Source: Candidatus Abyssobacteria bacterium SURF_5
Lineage (GTDB): Bacteria > Abyssobacteria > SURF-5
Direction: 5' to 3'
Length of the DNA: 24,274 nt
Assembly (NCBI GenBank): GCA_003598085.1
Contig: QZKU01000132.1
Location: 1-24,274 of the forward strand
This document shows, in pieces, positions 6,784 to 12,561 of the stretch. The notes beneath the pieces are model-generated. The model saw nothing but the letters and a program-made list of their open reading frames with translations. It had not been told where the DNA came from and did not search any database. The translations under genes were made by a program, and so were the position numbers. Each line of letters begins with the position of its first letter. Position 1 is the first letter of the stretch.

Positions 6784-6812
6784 ACTATAACATACTACAT
6801 GTTGTGTGTCAA
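6784..6812 (-). promoter_or_regulatory. Promoter of nrdJ
   Basis: On the minus strand TTGACA (6812-6807) and TATAGT (6789-6784) are 17 bp apart, close to the sigma-70 consensus. The predicted start is near 6777, about 343 nt before the nrdJ ATG. The spacer is almost entirely filled by an NrdR-box-like palindrome. Confidence 0.75.
6792..6807 (-). promoter_or_regulatory. NrdR-box-like operator in the nrdJ promoter
   Basis: The minus strand reads ACACAACATGTAGTAT, matching 13 of 16 positions of the NrdR box consensus ACACWATATATWGTGT. NrdR is the zinc-ribbon/ATP-cone repressor of ribonucleotide reductase genes and often binds over core promoter elements, which fits this position. NrdR boxes usually occur in pairs; I see no equally good second copy nearby. 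Confidence 0.65.
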
Positions 6813-7049
6813 TAGGCAATTTCTGCCGCGAAGACAACGCAGAAAAAAGGAAAAAATGCAAATAAAATCTACCCAACATACTGATTTTCGAGGGGTTGGA
6901 GACAAGCGACACCCGCCAACAGGACTCCTCGATTCGCCGAGGCGCGTGGGAAAAATAGAACGGACACATACAATCCCAATCGGCCCGAGAATCAGAATTA
7001 TGTTCTGCAAGTAATTTAATACTATACAATTAATATATTGATGTGAAAA
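6813..7049. other. Intergenic gap between nrdJ promoter and carbonic-anhydrase-like gene
   Basis: This is AT-rich near 7015-7040. It holds a CCTCG/CGAGG inverted repeat around 6927-6942 on the way out of the carbonic-anhydrase-like gene, but with no T-run, so I do not call a terminator. Short ORFs here have no ribosome binding site or family resemblance. Confidence 0.5.
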
Positions 7050-7586
7050 TCAGTACTCGGTGTCCGATTTTCTCATAGCGGTTTCGGTATAGCGTCGCGG
7101 AAGTGTCTGGTAAAGCTGCGTGGCAAAGGTCCACAGTTGCTCCTGCTCGGGAGTCACATCGCCCATGATCTTTCCAGGGACACCCATAACTACTTTGCGG
7201 GCCGGAACGATCATGCCGGGCCGGATCACGCAGCCGCTGCCGATAATGCAGTCGTCTCCGATTTCGGCGTTATCCTGAATCACCGCATTCATTCCGACGA
7301 GCACATGTTCGTGCAGGATGCAGCCATGCAGGATCGAGCCGTGCCCGATGTGGCTGTTCGGGCCGAGACGCACGGTGAAATCCGGGCGCGCGTGAATGAT
7401 GCAGTTGTCCTGCACATTCGAACCGTCGCCGACATCGATGTTGCACCAGTCGCCCCGAAGCCTGGCGCCGGGACCGATAAAGCAGTTTTTGCCGATAATA
7501 ACGCCGCCAATAATGCTCGCTTCGGGGTGGACATAAGAGCCTTCGCCTACGAGCGGCGTCTTTCCTTCAAATTTGTACAGGGGCAT
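7050..7586 (-). CDS. Gamma-carbonic-anhydrase-like hexapeptide-repeat protein (YrdA/PaaY type)
   Basis: This 178-residue left-handed beta-helix protein has the repeated I-G-x-x-x-x-I hexapeptides of the LbH superfamily. The zinc ligands of the gamma carbonic anhydrase group are present: H65 in NCIIHARPD, H82 in HIGHGS and H87 in ILHGC. Family members either hydrate CO2 or serve as uncharacterised YrdA/PaaY proteins, and the sequence does not separate these. The C-terminal helix (PEQEQLWTFATQLYQTLPRRY) is the trimer-packing helix usual here. It begins 15 bp after the UPF0173 hydrolase gene, and the two are probably one operon. Confidence 0.92.
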   Translation of the reverse strand: MPLYKFEGKTPLVGEGSYVHPEASIIGGVIIGKNCFIGPGARLRGDWCNIDVGDGSNVQDNCIIHARPDFTVRLGPNSHIGHGSILHGCILHEHVLVGMNAVIQDNAEIGDDCIIGSGCVIRPGMIVPARKVVMGVPGKIMGDVTPEQEQLWTFATQLYQTLPRRYTETAMRKSDTEY

Positions 7587-7601
7587 CCTGTCTCCCTTCG
7601 C

Positions 7602-8309
7602 CTATACCAGCTTGTATTCCTGGCCGGGGCTCAGAGTCACCACTTTCACTTTGGGCGCTTTCTCTTTCGCGAGTTTTTCGAAGCCGGCGGCATCGGGTTC
7701 AAGTATCGGAAACGACTGGTAATGCATCGGAATGACAGCTTTCGGCTTGAGCAACGTGAGCGCGTATGCCGCCTGGAACGGGTCCATCGTGAAGCAGCTG
7801 CCAACCGGCAGCAGGGCGAGGTCGATCTTGTACATTTCGCCGAGCGTAGCCATCGTCGCGAAAATGCCGGTGTCGCCCGCGTGGTAGATGGTTTTGCCAT
7901 TCTCGAGGCGCACGATCATTCCACATGGCTGACCCGAAGCCGATGAGTGAAAAGCCTGGGTGAGGGTCACCCTGATGCCGTCGAGATTGACCGTTCCGCC
8001 TATGTTCATGCCGTAGCCGCCGTTGACGATCTGCTCGGGCGCGACGCCCAACTCGCTCTGCAGTCTTGCCATCGTCTCGACGATGCCGACCACCACCGCC
8101 TTCGTCTTTTGCGCAATCTCAACCGTGTTACCCAGGTGGTCGAAATGATCGTGCGTGACCAGGATGTAGTCGGCCGAATACACCTCCGAGAGCGGCGTCG
8201 GGCAGGACGGATTCCCCTCAAACCAGGGATCGATCAGAATTTTTTTGCCGTTGGCGCTGGTGACTTCGAAATTGGCGTGGCCGTTCCATTTTACCGTTCC
8301 ATTACCCAT
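7602..8309 (-). CDS. UPF0173 metal-dependent hydrolase (metallo-beta-lactamase fold)
   Basis: This 235-residue metallo-beta-lactamase-fold protein of the UPF0173 (YtkL-like) family hydrolyses an unknown substrate. The metal site is clear: H53-D-H55-F-D57-H58 in THDHFDHLG, followed by AGDTGIF and, near the C-terminus, the PMHYQSFP motif. The start at 8309 (MGNGTVKWNGHANF) has a GGGAGG site eight bases upstream. The frame stays open to 8426, but that extension is Cys/Arg-rich and has no ribosome binding site. It probably leads an operon with the carbonic-anhydrase-like gene. Confidence 0.93.
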   Translation of the reverse strand: MGNGTVKWNGHANFEVTSANGKKILIDPWFEGNPSCPTPLSEVYSADYILVTHDHFDHLGNTVEIAQKTKAVVVGIVETMARLQSELGVAPEQIVNGGYGMNIGGTVNLDGIRVTLTQAFHSSASGQPCGMIVRLENGKTIYHAGDTGIFATMATLGEMYKIDLALLPVGSCFTMDPFQAAYALTLLKPKAVIPMHYQSFPILEPDAAGFEKLAKEKAPKVKVVTLSPGQEYKLV

Positions 8310-8429
8310 ATCAAAACCTCCCTGTTGTCTGAGATTTAATTCTGGAGCCGGAAGCCTTGTCGAACACGCGCAATTATAACAAAGAGCGGGTCTCAATTCA
8401 AAGAACCGTGGCCGGAAGGCATCCACTGA

Positions 8430-8678
8430 AGGTGGCTATCCGCTGGGTTGGCTCATCTCGAGAAAACGAAGTCGCCTTGTAAAGGAAGTTAGTGTCATCC
8501 GGGAGGAGCGACGGGAGTTGGCCCCTCTCTAAACAACAAGCCTCTACCCGGCCCTCTCATGAAGATGCAGGTCCGACGAGGACTCGGAGCAATGCCTTCT
8601 TTTTCGGAAGATAAGATGACAGAGGAGGAGTTAGATAAATTAATCAAATATCTGGCCGCGCTTCGCCGGCACGAATGA
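8430..8678 (+). pseudogene. Decayed cytochrome c domain gene
   Basis: Translating the plus strand in one frame gives a recognisable class I cytochrome c: GLAHLEKTKSPC, then CHPGGATGVGPSLNNK, then RRGLGAMPSFSEDKMTEEE and DKLIKYLAAL to a TGA at 8676-8678. The axial Met is in GAMPSFS, and the C-terminal helix (E-E-L-D-x-L-I-x-Y-L) is intact. The heme motif, expected as CxxCH, reads C-K-G-S-stop-C-H, with two extra codons including a TAG at 8490-8492. An in-frame TGA (8427-8429) and no start or signal peptide precede it. An internal ATG at 8559 would give only a 39-residue heme-less tail. It is probably a dead remnant; an assembly error is less likely because two defects coincide. Confidence 0.7.
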
Positions 8679-8691
8679 TTGCTTCACAACG

Positions 8692-8722
8692 CCAGGAGAA
8701 AAGGCAGTCCCCAAGAGCTCCT
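8692..8722. repeat. Imperfect stem-loop CAGGAG/CTCCTG
   Basis: CAGGAG (about 8692-8697) can pair with CTCCTG (about 8717-8722) across a 19-nt loop, followed by TTTTCG on the plus strand. It sits between the cytochrome remnant (+) and the end of the poly-Glu protein gene (-). It may be a weak terminator; the large loop makes this uncertain. Confidence 0.25.
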
Positions 8723-8729
8723 GTTTTCG

Positions 8730-8969
8730 CTAGTCCTCTTCTTCCTCTCCCTCCTCTTCCTCCTCCTCTTCCTCGTATTCTTCTTCGTGAATATCTTGTT
8801 CCTCGAGGAGATCCATGGTGTTGCGCTTGGATTCCTCTGCATCCATGCCAAATGCTTTGCCGGCAGCCGCAAATGTCTTGTTGGTTATTGCTTTTCCATT
8901 CGGATCCACGGCGGCATGGCCCTTGCCATGATCGTCATTCGGTAAGCCGCATCCACAGTTGTAGCACAT
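8730..8969 (-). CDS. Small conserved protein with CYNCGCG motif and poly-Glu tail
   Basis: This 79-residue protein begins MCYNCGCGLPNDDHGKGH, followed by AITNKTFAAAGKAFGMDAEESKRNTMDLL. I recall the same N-terminal Cys motif plus an ITN-x-T-F helix from small uncharacterised proteins in diverse bacteria and archaea. The three close Cys residues may bind metal or be redox-active. The C-terminus is almost pure Glu (EEEYEEEEEEEE), encoded by a GAG/GAA repeat tract that could vary in length. ATG 8969 has AAAGGTGAT ahead of it; the frame is open to 9068 but that part is unlike the family. Function unknown. Confidence 0.75.
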   Translation of the reverse strand: MCYNCGCGLPNDDHGKGHAAVDPNGKAITNKTFAAAGKAFGMDAEESKRNTMDLLEEQDIHEEEYEEEEEEEEGEEEED

Positions 8970-9170
8970 GACATCACCTTTTTGTTTTGATTGTTTCCCA
9001 AATGCAGCCGGACGCTGTCCCGGCATATTCACGTTCACAAAAACTTCGCGGATTACTCTTTCGGACAACAGGATTCCCGTGTTAGTAACATACTGCCAGC
9101 GAGCCGATAGTCGATAAATAAGGTGGATTCTGTATTTTCTGCAGAAACAGATGCCGTCTGCTGCGGCCCA

Positions 9171-9512
9171 CTAGGCGGTTCTGCTCTTTACCTTTCGCGT
9201 TGTGGTCAGCGCGCGCTCGGCCCATTTCAAAGCTGCGGAGGTTCGCGGAAAACCGATGACAGTAGTCATCAGCAGGACGGCGTGGTACACTTCTTCGCGC
9301 TTGGCGCCCGCTTCGATTGCCATGACCGCGTGCCGTTCCACAGCGGTCTCCTGGCTCGCTGTCGCCGAAATGGCCAATTTGATCAGTTCGCGCGTCTTGC
9401 GGTCGAGCGGACCTGCCTCGGCGCACGCTTCAGTGAGTTTTTGGTGGGCGTTCCAAATATCGGGATATTTGTCGACAAATTTTTTGAAATGCGGCGGGAG
9501 CGACTTTTTCAT
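9171..9512 (-). CDS. Carboxymuconolactone decarboxylase (CMD)/AhpD-fold family protein
   Basis: This 113-residue helical protein matches the CMD family pattern: a helix with LDRKTRELIKLAISATASQ, then ETAVERHAVMAIEAGAKREEV and a VLLMTTVIGFPRTSAAL helix. Family members are decarboxylases or AhpD-like peroxidase partners. The CxxC redox pair of AhpD is absent here (ETAVERH occupies that place), so an AhpD-type thiol activity is unlikely, while the conserved Glu and His remain. The start at 9512 is set by AAGGAGG six bases upstream. It stands alone between two minus-strand genes. Substrate unknown. Confidence 0.87.
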   Translation of the reverse strand: MKKSLPPHFKKFVDKYPDIWNAHQKLTEACAEAGPLDRKTRELIKLAISATASQETAVERHAVMAIEAGAKREEVYHAVLLMTTVIGFPRTSAALKWAERALTTTRKVKSRTA

Positions 9513-9625
9513 GATCTCCTCCTTATCCGTTCCGGCAAAATCTCGGTGCCTGTGCCTGCCCACTCGCAAAATTTTAACAGCAACCTGCGAATGCGGCTAG
9601 CAGGTAATATGCCCGGAGCGGAGGA

Positions 9626-10051
9626 TTAAGAAAAAAGACGCCTGTGCTCGCGAAGCATGCAGCGGTCCATCACGACGGCGAGGCCCGCGTCGGCCGCTCG
9701 TTTGGCGGCCTCTTCGTTCACCACGCCAAGCTGCATCCAGATCGTTTTCGCTCCGATCCTGATTGCCTCCTCGACGATGGCGGGTACGTGCTCCGGTCTC
9801 CGGAAAATATCGACGACGTCCACAGGTTCCGGAATGGAGACAAGATCGGGATATGATTTTTCGCCAAGTATCTTGTCAGCCGCGGGATTGACAGGTATGA
9901 TCCGGTAGCCTTGCTCCTGGAGGTATTGCGCCACTTCATGGCTGTCACGCGCGGGATTGGGCGAAAGACCCACGACTGCAACCGACTTGGCGGATCGGAG
10001 GATCTCCTTTATTTTCTCGTCTTGCACGGGGCCGCGCCTCCGTTCATTCAC
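9626..10051 (-). CDS. CoA-binding domain protein (YccU-like)
   Basis: This 141-residue protein is a single Rossmann-fold CoA-binding domain, with SVAVVGLSPNPARDSHEVAQ at its start and GYRIIPVNP after the first helix. DVVDIFRRPEHVP and the KTIWMQLGVVNEEAA stretch are typical of the YccU family. In succinyl-CoA-ligase-like enzymes this domain binds CoA; as a stand-alone protein its role is not established. Its ATG overlaps the stop of the upstream DUF4139 gene by 4 bp, so the two are translationally coupled. Confidence 0.92.
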   Translation of the reverse strand: MNERRRGPVQDEKIKEILRSAKSVAVVGLSPNPARDSHEVAQYLQEQGYRIIPVNPAADKILGEKSYPDLVSIPEPVDVVDIFRRPEHVPAIVEEAIRIGAKTIWMQLGVVNEEAAKRAADAGLAVVMDRCMLREHRRLFS

Positions 10052-11685
10052 CTGAGCAGGGGACTCTGCAGGAGACCTAACACGTCCATGTCGAGCGGAT
10101 GGACGACGGTGAACTCAATGATGATTTCCCTTTTCTCTCCCGGCCCCAGAGAGAGATTCCATTTTACAATTCCCGTGTCCCTGTTAAACTCGGACGGCTT
10201 GACGCTGAATTCGATCCCCGTAATTCTTATGTCCTCGTGTTGCGACGCCGGGACCTGATCGACGAGTTCCAGCGTCACCGCTTTCTTCTTATGATTGGTG
10301 ACGGTTATCTTGTTCTTGAAATAATGTTCTTTTCTCGTTCCAAAAACGCGCGATTCGTCTTCCTTGCGAACGAGTTCCTCGCGCTCGACTGTGAGCGCTT
10401 CGTCTGTTCCAAAACCTAAAGTGACCTCTTCGTTCGGTGCGACCGGCTCTATGTAGAGGCTTCCCGCCATATCGCCCTCGACAAAAACGGTGGTTTTGCC
10501 GGGGAGCCAATATGCGCCCGTCGCATTCTTGATTTTGCCCGTCAGATAAGCATGGGGGGATAGCTTCGGCACTGCCGTATAGGAAAATTCGGCCGGAAGT
10601 ATCTCGCTGAATATGGCGGCCCGATGATAGGCATTGTCGCTCGGGATATCAAGCTTATACGGGATCTCGAACTGAACCGAGGTCTCACGAGGGACAATTC
10701 TTGCCTCGATCGGCCGCGCTTCGTCCTTCTGCATCTGTAACTCGCGATCGAAAAGACCAGCCCCTCTCTCCATGGAGGGAGCGGCCTCCAATACCGGCGG
10801 GCGCGGCCGCAAAATCCAGGGAGGGAGCTCGGGCGCCTGAGCGCCGATCGCCGGCCGTGCAGTGGATAGAGAGAGGGAAACATCTTTCCAATCCTCACCC
10901 GTACGCTGGCGTACATTTCCGATGGCGGCAAACTGCACTCGCTCCTGTGGAATGTCGGCTCTCGCCTCGTAAGTTGGGTACCAGCCGGCCCCGGTAATGA
11001 CGTAAGAAAGCGACAGGTTGAACCGGCCGGCCTCAGCGGCGGACAGTGAAACCCGTACGTCGAGCCGTTCGCGCGCCGCCTGCCCCTGCAGTTCCTCGAT
11101 CTGTCGCAGAAGCGCATCGAGCCGGCGATTCAGTTCGCGGCTCTGAACGTGGACGTGGAGGATTTCCTCGCTTATCCGCGCAAGGTTTTGACGCTGGAAC
11201 TCCACCATTGCGGCCCATTCTTCCGGCTGGGGCTCGCACGTAATGAATTCTTTCGAAAACTGTTCACCCGTATACACGCCGATATCATGAACCAGCTTGT
11301 CTTCGGCTTGCAGGTCTTCCAGCCGTGCTTGAGTACCGGCAATCTGATCCCGGACATCCTCGATTTCGGCTTCCAGCCGGGCTATCTCCTCAGCGCGGGG
11401 TTGTTCGAGAATGACTCTCCGGGTTTCCGTAGCGAAAAAACTGAGGCCGGATCTGCCCTCTCCTCCGACCTGAATCGAGTCCAGATCGAGATTCGGAGGC
11501 AGGTTCTGAAATATTAGGACATGTTCTCCCGGGTCCATCTCAACGAGGGCCGTTCGGCTTACTCGTGCGCGATCGGGATAAACAATGACCGAAGTGATGC
11601 TCGATTCCGCCGCGATTTCGGCGGCATAAACCGGAAAAGAAAACGCAAAAAGAAATGCTGCAAGGATCACGAGACGCTTTTTCAT
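10048..11685 (-). CDS. DUF4139/DUF4140 (mucoidy inhibitor MuiA-like) secreted protein
   Basis: This protein of about 545 residues has a signal peptide (MKKRLVILAAFLFAFSFPVYAAE). The N-terminal DUF4140 region begins ITSVIVYPDRARVSRTA, a long coiled-coil follows (about 95-200, LEAEIEDVRDQIAGTQARLE), and the rest is the beta-rich DUF4139 part (SLSYVITGAGWYPTYEARAD; VTVTNHKKKAVTLELVDQVP). The family includes MuiA, named for an effect on mucoidy; biochemical function is unknown, and it acts outside the cytoplasm. I start at Met7 of the long frame because GGGAGGAGAAG lies directly before ATG 11685. It overlaps the CoA-binding gene by 4 bp. Confidence 0.9.
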   Translation of the reverse strand: MKKRLVILAAFLFAFSFPVYAAEIAAESSITSVIVYPDRARVSRTALVEMDPGEHVLIFQNLPPNLDLDSIQVGGEGRSGLSFFATETRRVILEQPRAEEIARLEAEIEDVRDQIAGTQARLEDLQAEDKLVHDIGVYTGEQFSKEFITCEPQPEEWAAMVEFQRQNLARISEEILHVHVQSRELNRRLDALLRQIEELQGQAARERLDVRVSLSAAEAGRFNLSLSYVITGAGWYPTYEARADIPQERVQFAAIGNVRQRTGEDWKDVSLSLSTARPAIGAQAPELPPWILRPRPPVLEAAPSMERGAGLFDRELQMQKDEARPIEARIVPRETSVQFEIPYKLDIPSDNAYHRAAIFSEILPAEFSYTAVPKLSPHAYLTGKIKNATGAYWLPGKTTVFVEGDMAGSLYIEPVAPNEEVTLGFGTDEALTVEREELVRKEDESRVFGTRKEHYFKNKITVTNHKKKAVTLELVDQVPASQHEDIRITGIEFSVKPSEFNRDTGIVKWNLSLGPGEKREIIIEFTVVHPLDMDVLGLLQSPLLR

Positions 11686-11736
11686 CTTCTCCTCCCGCTG
11701 CATCTATTCGAGTAAATCTTCTGCTATCTGGCAGTG

Positions 11737-11766
11737 ATTCTACCCCTGCAGCATATCCGCCGTCAA
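11737..11766 (-). promoter_or_regulatory. Predicted promoter of the DUF4139 operon
   Basis: On the minus strand TTGACG (11766-11761) and TAGAAT (11742-11737) are 18 bp apart, about 52 bp before the ATG at 11685. The -35 lies within CGTCA-AA-TGACG (11761-11772), a small inverted repeat that could be an operator. Confidence 0.5.
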
Positions 11767-11800
11767 ATGACGGTAAACCCGGCCCAGTTCCTTTATTCGC

Positions 11801-12463
11801 CTACGGAGACAGCTCCTTGCCGTCGGATTGAGTATTTTCGGATGAATTGGCTTCAAATCCTTTAAATGCGTCGTAATAACCGGCATAGCTGGAATATCCG
11901 TCGTATCCCTCGCTTTCCTCGGCTGGCGGAACATATCGTCCCCACCAGCCATAACCATACGGATAGTAATGGTAATCCCAAAGGAAAGGTCTGGGGTAGT
12001 ACGGATAATAGTAATAAGGAGAATAGAATCCCCCCACGTACGGGCCTTCGTTCGTGTCTATCGTGATCCCCTGGTAGGATACGCTGCGCAGATCGATTTC
12101 CGCACCGGCTTTCAGCGACCTGTGAGGGCCGACTCTGAGTTCGCCGGTAATGGTAACCGGTTCCCCGGCTTGGGCGGCTTCTTCAACCAGGTGATATGCC
12201 TTGTTTATTGTCGCCGGATTGTATCCGGCTTCCGTGACCAGGATGCGTCCGATGTCCGGATGGCCGACCAGGAAGGTCCAGGTGCGATACAGATCGCCCG
12301 ACGGCGGCGGATTCTCGAGCACCTGCGCGGAAAATTCAACGTTCTCATTCCGATACTGCGCCGGATTTTCAAAAATGGCGTCTAACGTAGTGGGAACGGG
12401 TTGCGAAGCGCATCCCGCAACGACCGCGATAGAAAAAGCAACGGCAAGACAAGATTTTTTCAT
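11801..12463 (-). CDS. Tyr/Pro-rich outer-membrane-type lipoprotein
   Basis: A 220-residue lipoprotein: signal peptide MKKSCLAVAFSIAVVAGC with lipobox VAGC, so Cys18 should be lipidated, and the next residues (A-S) predict outer-membrane sorting. Residues of about 25-135 look like a beta-barrel OB-like domain (NVEFSAQVLENPPP; EPVTITGELRVGPHRSL), loosely recalling Slp/YgdI-type lipoproteins. The second half is very rich in Tyr and Trp (SPYYYYPYYPRPFLWDYHYY), followed by an acidic Ser/Glu tail. GAGGAGGGACGGTC precedes the ATG. It lies between the DUF4139 operon and the VWA gene, all on the same strand. Function unknown. Confidence 0.8.
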   Translation of the reverse strand: MKKSCLAVAFSIAVVAGCASQPVPTTLDAIFENPAQYRNENVEFSAQVLENPPPSGDLYRTWTFLVGHPDIGRILVTEAGYNPATINKAYHLVEEAAQAGEPVTITGELRVGPHRSLKAGAEIDLRSVSYQGITIDTNEGPYVGGFYSPYYYYPYYPRPFLWDYHYYPYGYGWWGRYVPPAEESEGYDGYSSYAGYYDAFKGFEANSSENTQSDGKELSP

Positions 12464-12561
12464 GACCGTCCCTCCTCGTGGAAAGGCAGCTCTTCGAGTC
12501 TTCTACATCTTGCGGGTTGAATGGGAAAGTGGCAAGCGACGTGCCTGGAGCCGGGCTGGCG

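Noticed and set aside
6772-7014. 80-codon plus-strand ORF in the nrdJ promoter region
   Set aside because: Overlaps the nrdJ promoter, has no ribosome binding site and no recognisable domain.
8675-8971. Plus-strand ORF with Leu/Pro-rich sequence opposite the poly-Glu protein
   Set aside because: It is the mirror of the GAG/GAA repeat tract; the minus-strand frame has the recognisable family motif and ribosome binding site.
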